NCBI GenBank assembly: GCA_010645155.1
Contig: CM021322.1
Location: 5,147,896 to 5,211,895 of the forward strand
DNA from: Tigriopus japonicus
Taxonomy: Eukaryota; Arthropoda; Copepoda; Harpacticoida; Harpacticidae
Reading direction: 5' to 3'
DNA: 64,000 nucleotides
In this document: positions 49,372 to 62,046 of the stretch, piece after piece
How positions within the stretch are numbered: the stretch's first letter is position 1
Layout: each line of letters starts with the position of its first letter
Made by a program: the position numbers and the translations under genes
The notes under the pieces: generated by a model
Seen by the model: only the letters and a program-made list of their open reading frames with translations
Databases searched by the model: none
Told to the model about the DNA's origin: nothing

Positions 49372-49911
49372 TCTTTCTTTCACGTCAAGTGTCTCTTTTG
49401 AGTAGCTCACAAATGTTGACCTCGACCTCGAGGAGTTTTGGACTCCAGATTTTGTGTAGATGTGAATCGAGTGGACGTTTTGCTGTGGAAGCGTGAAAAT
49501 GAGAGCGCGTTCGTCCTGAAGCTCTTCAATCAATAATTTGTTGTCTGCCTTCTGTTCGATACTGATCAAATGGGGTAAACTAGGTCAGCACATTTTAATC
49601 TCCCATCATCAATCACCTGGGATCCTGTTGGCAGAGTTTGAACAAAGACAAAGACGGTTTGAATAATACCGGACAAGATTCAACAATTTCGAATGCAGGG
49701 GCTATTTTAGAAGCTCCAAGAGATCACTTTTTTCTTTTTACGGGAAAACAGTTGTGTTTCTACCTTTGGTTGAAAATGAAGTGAATTGGTAGGAGTTATT
49801 ATTTAATGAAGCAAATTAAACACTTTCAATCGTTAATTTTTGGTTATTTGCTGATTTTGAACTTTAATTCTCGCATTAATGGCTTGCCACAAACATATTG
49901 AACATAATCAT

Positions 49912-50770
49912 CAGGGTTGCTTCAATCTGGCCCGGTTGACATTAAACCCGAAAAACCAGCCCGGGCGGGTTTTTCGGGTGGGTTTTTCGGGTTTTTCTCC
50001 TTTTTTTGCCCTGAAAGCCCCTAATTTGTCCCTTAAAATTGTGCTCACCTCTATGTGAGTGACTATATGCGACTTAAATTCAATACCCGTCGATAATGTA
50101 TCTCCTAGATCTCTTGAAGATATGAATTGCGTATGGGGATATGTTATAAATAGGGCTTGAATGAAGGTACTCTATTTTGGCTACAAGTTGCAGGTTTTTA
50201 GCCCTACAGTTGCAATATTTTGATAAACTGCACTCAATGCGACGGAAGTTGCACCAAACAGACAAAACAAAATTAAGGTGCCATTTTCCAGTTTAAAAAT
50301 GTTACTTGTTGACATAAAAGTGTCAAATTTGGCCAAATACATGTTTGGGCAAAGATTTTATCGCAAATTTCTCTTTTTTAACCTAAGGCTTCCTTAAGAA
50401 CATATATTTGCTTTTCACAAACTAATCTAGAATTTGAAAAAAACACTAATACTTTGAAAAGGTAGTGTGAAAGTGTGTAAAATATTTATTTTAAATAATT
50501 TCCCGCAGGAATTAAGCAATTGAGACAAAAAATGTCAAAGGTTGTTGTTTCTTGCGAAAAAACGAGTTATAAATATGTTTTGTATCGTCAAAACTCAGAT
50601 GTGATATGTTAATGTGGTCCAAAATGAAGAAGAGTATATGAAGAGTTAATAATATGAATAAAAATTTAAAAAAATAATCAAAAAACCCAGAAACGAAAAA
50701 CCCGCTCGAAAAAACCACCCGAAAAAACCACCCGAAAAACCCGGGCGGTTTTTTCTCCGATGCAACCCTG
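49912..50770. mobile_element. hAT-like non-autonomous DNA transposon 3
   Basis: Terminal inverted repeats CAGGGTTGC / GCAACCCTG are flanked by perfect 8-bp duplications ATAATCAT (49904-49911 and 50771-50778). Both ends are packed with GGGTTTTTCGGGT-type repeats, in opposite orientation at the two ends. The middle is AT-rich. There is no transposase frame in its 859 bp. It is inserted upstream of UMPS. Confidence 0.85.
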
Positions 50771-51119
50771 ATAATCATCCCATATGAGTCTTTCATTTAC
50801 CATGATGCCACGAAATTTGACGCCTTTACTTTAGTATTTCGGAGCAGTCGATGAAACTGATTCGGTTGATTTTTGCACACTTTGCGATGCATTAAAGATC
50901 ACCCCGTTTTAGTTGGGAAGATCACCATTGTTATTTCTCAATTTAGTGGCCATGAAGTGTGCATTTTGGGAATGAAAGTTTATTGTCTCTTAACCATTTT
51001 GTTCCTTGTTTCAGTTCTGTGTTAACTTTTACTTCTAGCTGTTTTAAGTTGTCACTCTGGAACTGTAACGTGGTGCAATCAGTAATAAGCTAACCATAAA
51101 TCTTAACATTTTTCGATTA

Positions 51120-52280
51120 ACTTGAAAATCACTTTAAGATGGTTTGATCTAAAGGCGCTTTATTATGATAGAGCGTCTCTAGTTTGATCTAAGCCAAAAG
51201 CTTCCAGTTTCTTTAATAATATCCGGTGACAATCAGTGTCAAAGGCTTGCTAAGTTTAAGAAGATGGATAAATGAATGGTACTTACCTTTCTTATTTTTA
51301 TAGATGTTATCTTAAAAAGCTTAAAAATTAAGAATGACGGTACCAATATCATGTTGCTTACGAAATCCAAATTGATTTTTCGTTGAGAAGTAATCTTCCA
51401 AGTACATGTAGAGTTTTATATGAACAACTTTCTCATCAAATTTCTGATAATGTTAGCAAAAGAGAGAAGTTGTTACTCTCGTTTCTAGATCTGTACTTGT
51501 ACAATGCAATAAATATCACTGTTTTAAGTGCAACTGGTACTTTTCCTTCTTTGATGGAATTATTTGAAATTGTAGGCAGCGGGCACACAAATTTTGCTTT
51601 GATTTTTTGAATGGTAAATTTGATATTTCATCAAAGGACAAGCTTTTTTGCACTCCTTGCCATCTACTAGTTCAGATATTTGCCTCAGAGATACGGGTTG
51701 TAAAGTGAATGCCTTACGATTTTTCGGTAAGAATTTACAAAATTATCATTGTCAAGCATGACTGGCGCCAGATTAGGTCCAACTTTAGTGAAATTATCAT
51801 GTAGATGGTTAGCAATTTTTTTGATATTTATTTTTTTTTTGTTATGATCCCTCATGAATTCTGGCACAACTCCTCGATTTGGTTGTTTCTTCCTAAACAC
51901 TCATCTTGTCTTTTTCCTGAGTCTTTTGGGCTTCTCTTTACTTTCAAGGTAGAATTCTTCATATTATTTCTTTTTTTTTTTATAAAATATGACGAACAAA
52001 TGGAAAAAATAAATATGATTGGATGTAAGCATTCGCAATGGATTTTTTAATTTTCTCTATCCGATTTTTAACACTTATGTAGGTCAGTAAGGATCCATTT
52101 CTTTCTGACAATTTTGACAATTTGAGTATTGGTCTTTCAGTTGTCTGATACTTCCAGTTTTTCCATATTCTTGACACGAATTTAAGGTTTCGTCTCGTTT
52201 TGGCACCCGAGAAGATTTCCATAGCTATGTCAATACGGCTGATTCGAGAGCCTTTGGGAGGCGGATGACTCTGTAACAAA
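51120..52280 (-). pseudogene. Decayed non-LTR retrotransposon (LINE) fragment, reverse transcriptase
   Basis: Minus-strand translation, over several frames with stops and shifts, gives blocks in the order of a non-LTR reverse transcriptase. A pre-RT segment ANHLHDNFTKVGPNLAP (near 51800) is followed by SIKEGKVPVALKTVIFIALY (near 51550), a remnant of the NYRPISLLP region (near 51460), NQFGFRKQHDIGT (near 51360) and FDTDCHRILLKKLEAF (near 51220). The order and spacing match CR1/L2/Jockey-type elements. The catalytic YADD region and everything after it are missing. It is an old, dead insertion. Confidence 0.7.
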
Positions 52281-53954
52281 GATAGATGACTCGAATAAAC
52301 TGGACAGTTTTGCCAATATAGTTTTGACTGTCAAATGGAATGGAACTTATTTGAATCAATCAATTGCAATCTTTTAATCATCGAATTACCTGAAGTCACC
52401 TTCACAGACTTCTTGGTGAATATGGGGTTGACTTTCTACCACCATCGTCCGTATCAATCGTTCTAGACGAGGGAGTTTGCCTTTGCTCAATTGACCTAAA
52501 GAGAAGCTAGGAATAAAGAGACCTGAAAGGTAGACTGGTAATTATCATTGGCCTGTAAAACTGAACAACTCGACAGTCATCACCAAACCTGTGAATGTTT
52601 TGTTGGTAAGATTCTCACTCATTCATTCAAAAGAAGACAAGAGATAGAGAAAGTCGAAACTAGAAGTAATGGCGCAATAGAGTATGAAATGACAAACATG
52701 TATACAAAGAGTCGGCACGCGTTTATTCATCATTCATTCACACAGTGGGTGTCGCGGTCATCCTTGACAAGAAGACGAGCTCATTCACTTACTAAAGGAT
52801 TTTTAGACCTGCCTCAGAGTGCCGAAATAAGCCTCAAAGGCTCATTTTACACTGGAAAGTCAGTGAAGAATTGATCGGGGGGATGCTTCAGGAGAAGCGG
52901 GGACTGATTGATAGACCGACTAATCAACCAACCAACCAAACAACCCATTGGGTACGGGCGAACCACGCATGACCTCTAAAATAGACTTCAGATCAAATTC
53001 GAAGGGGGATCAAGGTTGGATCTGAACGTGGGGCGTGGACCAAGGGGCGATGACTGGTGGATTCTGCGTCACGTTCCCGCTGAAATGAAGGGGGGGCTTC
53101 GTTCAGACTAAAACAACCCAAACGAGCAAAACGATAAAATCTGGTACACCGATTGGACCATGTTCCGCATGGAAAAGCAGTAACACTATGATGATCCCTG
53201 AAGTGTCATGATCACGGTCAACTATGAAATATGTTATTTCATGGGGGCAAGAATGGCAAACATACAAATACCAACTTAAGACCAAATGTATCATTTTGAG
53301 GCAGATCGAACACTTCTTTGAATATCCTACTTTAATTCATTGATATGTTGACGTGTTAGACTTGTTGATATATGATTTTAAAAAAGGTGCTCTATTGAAT
53401 TAGGAATGTAAAAATTGCGTTTCAGGATCGCAGGATTCTCCGGATTAAAAAAATCAAGAGCATGAACCATGAAACGAAACCAACTGTAACCATTTCCATT
53501 TTCGTGAATCAAATCTAAATTCCTATGGTTAGTAATATAAGTAATAAGTAAGTAATACATTTTTGTCAAGAACATTGGTCTATCCTCTCGTCATGATCAC
53601 TTCATGAACAAAGAAAATTTGAACTATCTTTGATAGAACAAGACAATTAGAAACGCATTGTGAGTACTTAAATTAGACCATTTTCCACCTTTTTATAATT
53701 CCATTCCGAATAGGAAGCGGCATCTTGAGTGAGATGAGAGACCAAAACACTTCACCCATTGTAATCGTCAGACACGACAACGACATTCATACAGAGTCAG
53801 AGAGAAACCACAGCAGCAATCTCATATTGATCAAGACAATGGCAATAAAAAAGGTAACATATGAGGAAATGAAGAAAATATTGAAGATTGGAAAATCCTC
53901 GCATTACTTTCAATGTTTATCACAGGACATTCGTTCTTCATCACTTGACTGAGG
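52281..53954. other. Intergenic, no gene seen
   Basis: Short frames only, with CCAA-type simple repeats near 52930. I recognise nothing. Confidence 0.5.
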
Positions 53955-53960
53955 TTTATT
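53955..53960 (-). terminator. Candidate poly(A) signal of importin beta-1
   Basis: AATAAA on the minus strand about 150 bp after the stop codon. Confidence 0.4.
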
Positions 53961-54108
53961 TGGGAACTTGAGGCGGATTTCTGTATAAGGTGAAGCAAAA
54001 GGGGTGAGTTCGTGTGTTAGTGTTTGCAGGCTCTTCACTACCGCCCACTCCAGCCAATAAATCTAAGGGGCCATGGACATCATCATTACCACCCAGGGAC
54101 ACGCCTAC

Positions 54109-57100
54109 TTACCATGAGTTGTTCTTGAGCTTGCGAATCTCTTTTGTTGCCCATTGGCTCAGGGTTTTGGTTTTGGCGATTTTGGAACGACGCCCTTGGG
54201 TCAGGAGCTCACTTATGGGCTCAACGTCGAGAATACTCAACAAGTTTGCCCCAAACGCAGAGCAAAGATCACTGGAAAAGAAGCAGACAGAAGTCCAATT
54301 GAAGGGCTTTGGTGCCAGAGTTATGGAAATTCAAGAAGAAAAAGCTAAATGTCTTGTTGGAACAAGTAAATCAAGCAATGTCAATGGCTGTGACAAGGCT
54401 CGCGAAATATTCCGTTTAATTTTGCAAATTTTAATGGATCTTAAAACCAACTTAGTCCTGGTAGAAAGGAACGAGAATTTGCAACTAAGATATAAAATGG
54501 TACTTTGATTTAAATGAAAGCCTGAATGATTGCTTACCCAATGAGTCCTGCGCTGGCTGCGATACTTCCGTCGGAATGATCTTGATCCATGGCAATCATG
54601 GTGATGAAAGTGATCATGAAGTTGACATGAGGTTGGATGAGAGCCAGTTCTGGAGCCGGATTTGAAGAGTTGGTTTCACCTTTAAGTCCCTGAACTATTC
54701 CCGTATATGATTCTAGACAAGCTTCGCGTAACTCGTTCAAGTAATCGACCATATCATAATCGCTCTGAAAGTAGACCAATTCAGAAATGTGAATTTTACG
54801 GAAAAATTTACTTCATGAGTATTATCATACCCTGTCCACTTGGGCTTGGGAAGCCTCCATAAGTGCGTGCAAGACGACGTCCAGGTACTTTTTAAACTCA
54901 GGGCCAATGGCCAAGGCGATATCTCCAAAGACGGACAGGATCTGAGGTTTAACCACGCGGTGAACTTCGTTGTTGCGCAAGTTTTCCAACAGGATCGTCA
55001 TAATCTCGTCGCAATAAGGCATGATGCCTTTACCCAAAGCTCGACACAAATCACCCACCAATCCCACCGATGCGTGACAAACCTATTGAAAGCACGTTAC
55101 TTTTTCATGTAGATTGGCCAGAGCATGACATTTAAATTTAGCCATGTTGGTTATGGAACTTACTTGGTATTCGGCAATGTTCTTGAGACCAACCATGAGA
55201 TACGGTTTGAAGGCATCCATGTACTTGGAGAAGACTTCTCCGAGTACCTCGACGAGGGTACTCACTGCCATGAGGGCATCTTCTTGAACTCCGCCCGTCT
55301 TATTATTGACCGAAGATTGAAACATTTGTAAAAGAGCAGTCATGATTGGATCGGAAATTTGCGGAGCGTGGGCGGACTCCACTTTGCGTAAGACACTCTG
55401 CAAATATAAATAAGAATTAACTTCCTGGAACTTCTTTGGTTTCATCGACCAATGAACTCACTTGTAATGTGGCACAAAGGAGGGACTGAAGGTCGTTGTA
55501 TTGGACTCGATCGGACTGGGACTGAATTCGCGACTCCATTTGCAACACTTGTTGCAGCCGGTCCATGATGATCATGATCGTCTTTTGAACGGTCACGTAG
55601 CAATCTTTGGGCGAATTCTTGATCATCTCCATAAGAGCCTCGTAAGCTGCCGACCTGAGATTGGATTGCGACGCATCTGGTCGGTCCGTGGTCTCCAGGA
55701 GTTTCTGAACAATGGGATCGAAATATGCCGAGAGGCTGTAGGTTTGAGGAGTGTCCTCTTCGTCGTTGTCGACGGCCTCATAGGCGGCCTCGGCCAACGA
55801 CGTGAAGGCCCAGCACACATTGGAGGCCACTCGAGGCTCGGCCGAAAGTCCGTTAACCAAGGCCTCGAGCAAAGGCTTCAAGTAGATGGCATTAATGGCC
55901 GCCTCGGAATGCAGCTCGCACACACGCCCAATGGTCCAAGCTGCCGTGTCCTTGACCACCACACTTGGATCCAACATGAGCTCTATCAGCATGGGCATCG
56001 CCTGCTCAACAATGGGCTTCATATTGGTCGGGTCGGGTCCTTCTAAAATGGATCCAAACGCCATCAGAGCCGCATCTCTAAAGCGCCAATCGGAATGCTT
56101 GATGTTATCCTGAAAACCAAACAAAAAGTAGTGGTGTTAACACTGGTACGTCAATAATAAGCTTCTTATTTCCTCAACTTACTTTAACGAAGGGTAGGAC
56201 ATGTTGAACGACGTCATCCTCGCAGCAAGTGGCCAAGAGCATGAGACACACTCCGGCTGCTTTGCACGGATTCCAATCATCGTCGTCGTCAAACTCCTCT
56301 TGTTTCGTTAGCGTGTGAACCAGAATGGGAACGATGTATTGTAGAGCACCTTTGGCGTAAAACCGAGACACTTGTTCAGGCGGTCGACCTTGTTCTTCGG
56401 CTTCACTGGCCTCCATCTGGAGATCAACCTCTTCATCACAGACGTTGGACCAGAATTCAATGCCTTGCAAGGCCACTTCGTCTTCCTGGGATTTCATGGC
56501 TTCCAGCGTGATGGCAAAAAGGGCCGGACCCATGTAGGCCTCCATGAATTGGTAGTACAACGACATGATCTTGACCAAGCACTGCAAAGCGGCCACTTTG
56601 ACTTGGATATCCGTGGCTTGCGTGGCTTCACACACCACTTGCATGATGAAATGTCGCTCGGTCTGAGATAAAAAGAATTATTAACCCAATTTCAAAGCTC
56701 CAATCTGGTCGAGTCTTTCATTGATTTACCTCTTTCTCAAAATTGCCGCGTGTGAACTCGAGTGAATTGAGGAGGGCGTTGGTGGCGGCCAATCGGACGT
56801 GATTACTAGGTTCCTCGCGTTTCATGCCAAACACGATGGCCGTGAGGATCTCATTGGACTTCTCCTCCAAACACCGTTGCTCAATATCCTGGCAAATGTA
56901 TCCGATGGCTTCCAAGGTGGCCTCTTTGCGCATCTCCGTGCTCGACGGATCGGTCACATTGGTCACCAGCACTTGCAGCAATTCCGGCCAATGATTGAGC
57001 GGTAACTCCATGACGGCCACGTACTGAACGCATTGGGCGGCGGCCGAGGGCCGGTACCCTTCGGATCCCAAGGCCCCCAGAATATTATGCTTGACGTAGG

Positions 57101-57809
57101 TACGAATCTCCAACGGCATGGCCAGCCATCGCTCTTGAACCTGTCCACGCACCGTGTCATCGTTGGAGGTGAGACGATTCTTGAGTTGGAGACCGGCTTG
57201 ACGCCGAGCTACGGCCGAATTCCCGCCATGAACCAAAATATCCGACAACGTCTTCAGCAACTCCGGCTACACGAGAGTGGATAAAAATCCATAAGAATCC
57301 ATCGAAACTTGATATAGAAAGAAATAGCTAATGCAAATAGTGATTTCCTCTTTATTTCATTCATTCTATTATTTTCCTTTCGAAGATTGACCTTACCCAA
57401 TGCAATACGGGATTAAAATATAATTTGCAGCGAGCAAGTGAGAACAATCAAAAATCAAACATCCCTCAACACTTCACCCTCAAAACAGTAACAGCTTCCA
57501 AGATTCATAGCATCAAAGCTTCGTCAATTGGTTTCATTAATGAGCAACATGATATTTTTTTCATGGTATTATCATGCTTCAATAGATTTGTTCAGCCAAT
57601 TTCTCTTTTGTTTTCCACTTACCAAGTTATTAACCGCTGCTTGTTCCAAGAAGTTCAAGGCCGCCGTCAACTCATTTTGATCTGAAAAGACGCAAAGACA
57701 ATTGCAAATTCAATCTCAAGGCCCTTTTCTTCGGCCTTCTTTTCTTCTCACCTGACGAGACGGTCTTTTCCAAGACTTGAATTAATTGAGCGGCCGCCTC
57801 CGAATTCAT
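54109..57809 (-). CDS. KPNB1: Importin subunit beta-1 (karyopherin beta-1)
   Basis: Nine coding exons: 57809-57752, 57681-57623, 57266-56730, 56662-56183, 56109-55462, 55397-55164, 55082-54831, 54764-54538 and 54271-54109. All are in phase, giving 885 aa (human 876). It carries cargo through the nuclear pore with importin alpha and is released by Ran-GTP. The whole protein is HEAT repeats. The importin-N region ([13 protein letters not shown]) is in exon 3, an acidic loop ([19 protein letters not shown]) in exon 4, [18 protein letters not shown] in exon 5, [18 protein letters not shown] in exon 8, and the family C-terminus [17 protein letters not shown] in exon 9. The end is unusual: the last codons read TCA TGG TAA, and TG/GTAAGT is also a good donor. 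Splicing to the next AG (CCCCTTAG) makes TCA TGA. The protein ends after NNSW or NNS either way. The final exon is in a region where the plus strand also has an open frame, which I treat as a shadow. Confidence 0.95.
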
Positions 57810-60800
57810 GATCGAAACCCGATTCCACCTGCCGGGAAAACACTGAGGGGCGTGCTCTGGATGGGAACCAAATTCAGCCTCGCTTGAGGTCGAGATTCAT
57901 GCAAATAACCAATGAGAAAATCAAGGATCGACGAGCTTTTTTTGGCAGATCTCGTTTTTTATTAACGAATTGCCGAACAAACGGGCGCTTCAGTGTCACC
58001 AATAAATAGGATGGGAAATGACATTGGAGAGGATAATGAGGACTTTGGATGAAGGCGGTTTGGATGAGAAGAGATTGGTGGAAATAAATTAAGAGTGAGA
58101 ACAATTATGACCCGGGATTGAGGGTGATTAAGGTGTTGATATTGAGGCTGTTTGTATTTTTTAGTGACACTGATCAACTTGAGTAAGAAGGGAACGGGAG
58201 GCAACAGTGGTGCACGTTTTACCTTCAGGGAGTCTCCAACGCATTAAATCGATTTAAGACATTGGGTTGATTCTCGATAAACTTTTTTTGGTGTCAATCC
58301 ACCCAGTTGTATGATCAAAACATATTGAGGCTTATTTTTGAGGTACTTTTCATCAAGAGGAACTGAAAATATCTGCTTATTGTAATGTGGAAGCAAAATC
58401 TTGGACTCTTGCTTTGGTCACGCCGTTAGATCAGCTGCTGGTGGCATGGATGACCCTCTGAAAGTGAGACAAAAGAGCGGCATGAAGATTTTTGATGACC
58501 ATCCACGTGCGTCACTTGAGACACCACTTCGAAGGCTAAAATGGCAGAAATGGCGGCGTGGTGGCAGGCTGCAATCGAGATTCAAAACCAAGACAAATGT
58601 CTGTTTGAAAACCAAGTTAATGATTTTTTTGTAAGTTAAAGCGCAAAACATACAAGTCAAATCAAAAATTAGCTATCATACAGCAAAATATATTTTTCAA
58701 AACTAAGAGGCTAGTAAATTGAGTCATATGACAGGAACAACGTTACAAAAATCCAAATTAAAAGATGATTACAAATTGTTTGAAGATCGAAACGGCCAAA
58801 TAGTATTTGAGTCGAAATTGTTTCGCGTATTTTACTGTAGATCATTTTAAGAATTTCGGATTTTCATTCATGTGGAAGGCTTGGGGATTTTATTAAGTCG
58901 GTAATCATGACGATGCGAAGTCCGGTTCAAAACAATCATGCCAAAAAATCTGAACATTATCAGTAAGGCGAGGATTTAAAAGTTATTACTTAGAAATTCT
59001 AAAACAATTCTTGGGTTGTTTTGGCCTGGATAATTGTTTTAGGAACGGAAAAACAGATTTTGTTTACTGCCAAGCTCTGGCACTTCAGTTCACAAATTTT
59101 GGAGCCAATATAGTAAGTAATATATATAACAAATAAATAATATTTTATAATAATTATAATAATATAAATAAATAAACAAACAATAAATCAAAGGAGTTCG
59201 GACGTTTCAGATTGTAAACTTTACTTCCAAGAATGAACTTTTTGAACCAAAAATGTTCTTTTGAACAAAGAGTGAATCTTTTTCGGTAAGATGCGCACGA
59301 GCTCTCGCAACCTGCATTGCTAACAACTTGGAGAGAAGGAGTTGGTATTTGGTAACCGCGTTTGGGTCTAGGCCCACAAATTAACGACCAAAAAGTTTTG
59401 AGCCCACGATTGAAATACTATGGATGGTTATCGGGCCCACTATTTTCGAGTTTCCCCCCATAGCTCCTTGACCAACTAAGGACCACCCTTGGGCCCAAAG
59501 GTTTCCAACCGTTGTCGTCGAGAAATAAAGGGGGCATCGTCAGAAGATACAATCAGTCGCAAAAGATGCGGAAAAGACGTTTAAAACAGTTGTTATGTAC
59601 AAAATCACCTTTACTGAACATTCTTTTTTGTGTTTTGAGTCATTGCGATTTTTTGTTGATAGGTCAATGCAGTTTATTTTCGTGTTAAATTCCTGAAATA
59701 CCCAACAAAGGTTAAAATTGTTCACAACTGTATGAAACCATTTTTACTGAAGGGAGCCTTAACTTATCTTAATTGTTTTTAAACGATCATTTTCAACATA
59801 TGCGTGGATGAGCAGAGGACGTCACGGTGTAAAGAACTTACATTCTTCGGAATTTTAGGATGCCATCTGAGTGACGATTGAGCATTTTTTGTCACTCAAA
59901 TTAACCATGAATCTTATAAAATGACGAAGCTTCTAGAATTCTTAAACTTTGGATGTCTTAGGGATGCAAGAAATGTCAATTTGTTTTCCAAAGAAATGAA
60001 GAGTAAAGAGAAGCGAAAAATAAAGAATTTCATTGGAGTGAAACCTGATGAGTAGAGCAAGGATGAAAACATTAAAACGTAGAAAATATTTTTTTTACTT
60101 TTTTGCCCTTTTTGATAGATATAATTTTTTCCATCAAAAAACGTTTTTCCCCTTTTTTAGCCACATTTGTATCTCACTGCATTATTTTGAGAAGAATATG
60201 CAACAAGCGCTTCCATATTTTGTGCTTTCGCGCAAATCTGCCGCTTTTGGGGGTCCGGTGAACGCGCTTTTTGACTCCTTCCGTCTTTTTGCTTTTTAGT
60301 CCAAGGCAAGATAAAAACGAAAAATTACATGGTTGACCTCGAAAATCTCTTTCACTTATAGTTTTATTGGCGTTAAATCAAACCATGCAAACATTTTCTT
60401 TTGGATTTTGTAAACTTTTCCAACAAACTGAAAATAAATACTCCCTCAGTTTTTGCTCTTTTTCAGCCCTTTCTTCATATTTGTAGAAAATAAACGTAAA
60501 AAAATAAATCTGATCTAATCCGATCTTGCCGAAGCCCATGCATGCTCAGAACTTCTTGGAAAAGCAGACAAATTCCCTCACAAAATTGTAGTTTGTAAAC
60601 CTTAGCTTATACATGTTTAACCACTTTATCTATAACGTGAAAATTATACTATATTGCAATAAGTACCATGCATTTTTATGATACAAAAGTTTAGATAAGT
60701 CAACCATGAATAAAAAAGTACTTTTTTTGACATCTTGTTTGTTAAATAATCAAGTGCAGATCAAATTCAACCTTAACCTCTTGTAGGGAACCAAAGTTCC

Positions 60801-61051
60801 ACTTGCTAGAGAGTGAGAGAACCAGAGTCTGGTGGTAGACTGGATTGTGTCCATGTATTATGGCAAGTGCGGCGTATTTGTATGGACAGAACGCGTCCCT
60901 CACGGAAACGCTACACTCTTATAAAACAGCTCAAAAAGTCTAGTGTGCTGTGTGAAAATTGCAAATCGCAAATACAGCTCAAGTATTTAATTGACTTTCA
61001 CCATTCGTTATTCAGTCTCTAAGAAGTGAATTAGTTGCATGCTGAAGAAAA
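57810..61051. other. 3.2-kb intergenic region without a supported gene
   Basis: Contains the presumed importin promoter near 57.8 kb and AT-rich DNA. A GC-richer island at 59340-59520 has several GGGCCCA strings and may be an old repeat. No convincing coding frame. Confidence 0.5.
59116..59191. repeat. AT-rich low-complexity tract
   Basis: Runs of ATATAT, AAATAAATAAT and ATAATAATATAAAT without other structure. Confidence 0.8.
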
Positions 61052-61363
61052 ATGAGCTCAATAACTGGCTTTGTGTCACAATACCAGTTCACTAAAGTTG
61101 CGATTGAAAACCAGACGCATCCGGTAGAATGGAGCTTTTTTGGAACACGTCATGAAATATTTTGGGTCCAAAAAGGCGCCAAGTTCCCTTTCAAAATTCT
61201 TTTTTATTGCCACTCTCCTTATGCCTTACTACTTTCCCAAAGATCCGTTAGGGTGCGTCACGGTCTTCAAGACTATGCCTATGTTAGTTTGGGCGTCAAG
61301 GACAGTTGGCTACATTCCATGATAAGCAACGCGCTTATTGACTTGCCCACTTGGCACTTCTGA
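61052..61363 (+). CDS. Uncharacterised 103-aa open frame, doubtful gene
   Basis: An uninterrupted frame starts at an ATG in an A-rich context (AAAAATGAG) and ends in TGA. It encodes a protein rich in aromatic residues (HPVEWSFFGTRHEIFWV, later SWLHSMISNALIDLPTW). There is no signal peptide, membrane helix or motif that I recognise. The composition is more protein-like than most frames here. It could be a single-exon gene, an exon of a larger gene, or chance. Confidence 0.22.
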   Translation: MSSITGFVSQYQFTKVAIENQTHPVEWSFFGTRHEIFWVQKGAKFPFKILFYCHSPYALLLSQRSVRVRHGLQDYAYVSLGVKDSWLHSMISNALIDLPTWHF

Positions 61364-62046
61364 CCGGTGGGTAGGAGGGAACAATCTAGCTTTCCAAATT
61401 ACTACGTCAATTCGAAGATTCTTATTTTTCTCGTCTTGGCCCAAGTTCCAGTAAATAAAATGTTTCCACTCGTTCCGTCAAAGAAGCGCGCACAGCTAGA
61501 AAAAGAACACTGATCAACTCGCGGTGACTTGAAAAACATGCGAGACAGACAAACACATGGAAACATGTGCAACGAGTTCAATGTCATCCCGTGTTGTAAG
61601 GACAAAAACAAAATTATGAGAATGATGATGATGAGTTGAAGAACTAGACTGTTCAATAGATAGTAGGAGACTATTAGAAGGGCCAAAAGCAAATGTCTGC
61701 ACAAACTCAAAATGAGCTTCTATGTAGCCGAATGGTGATGAGATTTTCAAAGACCGCTCACGTCGAAAGCTTGTCCTTTGTTGGCCTTGTTCACGCTCAA
61801 AAGGTCGAGCCTTCGAATCAGCATTACGACGAAGGATTGGATTAGTCAGAGAGGATGCACGACTCTCTGTTCGCAAGGAAAACGGTTGATATCAGTTCGC
61901 ATCAGAAATAGAGACATAAATAAGTCTTTGTGGGTTTCATTGAGAAACAGTGAAAGTGAGGCCAGAGACAAAATGAGTGGCTTAGCGAGCCCGAAATGCC
62001 AGTGACAGGGTTTTCCATGTGATTGATGTGAGTTTTCAACCACGAA

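Noticed and set aside
49372..49569. 66-residue N-terminal extension of UMPS
   Set aside because: The frame is open but contains no ATG (the first start-like codon is TTG), and the OPRT domain is complete from MALLEEM.
54014..54508. 164-aa plus-strand open frame at the importin beta-1 3' end
   Set aside because: It overlaps exon 9 of importin beta-1 on the other strand and crosses its intron. The minus strand clearly encodes the conserved C-terminus.
55501..56046. 181-aa plus-strand open frame opposite importin beta-1 exon 5
   Set aside because: Shadow of a conserved HEAT-repeat exon. It is His- and Gly-rich as expected of an antisense frame, with no motif.
59340..59520. Possible hAT-type repeat with GGTTGGAAACC-like ends
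   Set aside because: The two ends only partly match as inverted repeats and I could not find a target duplication.
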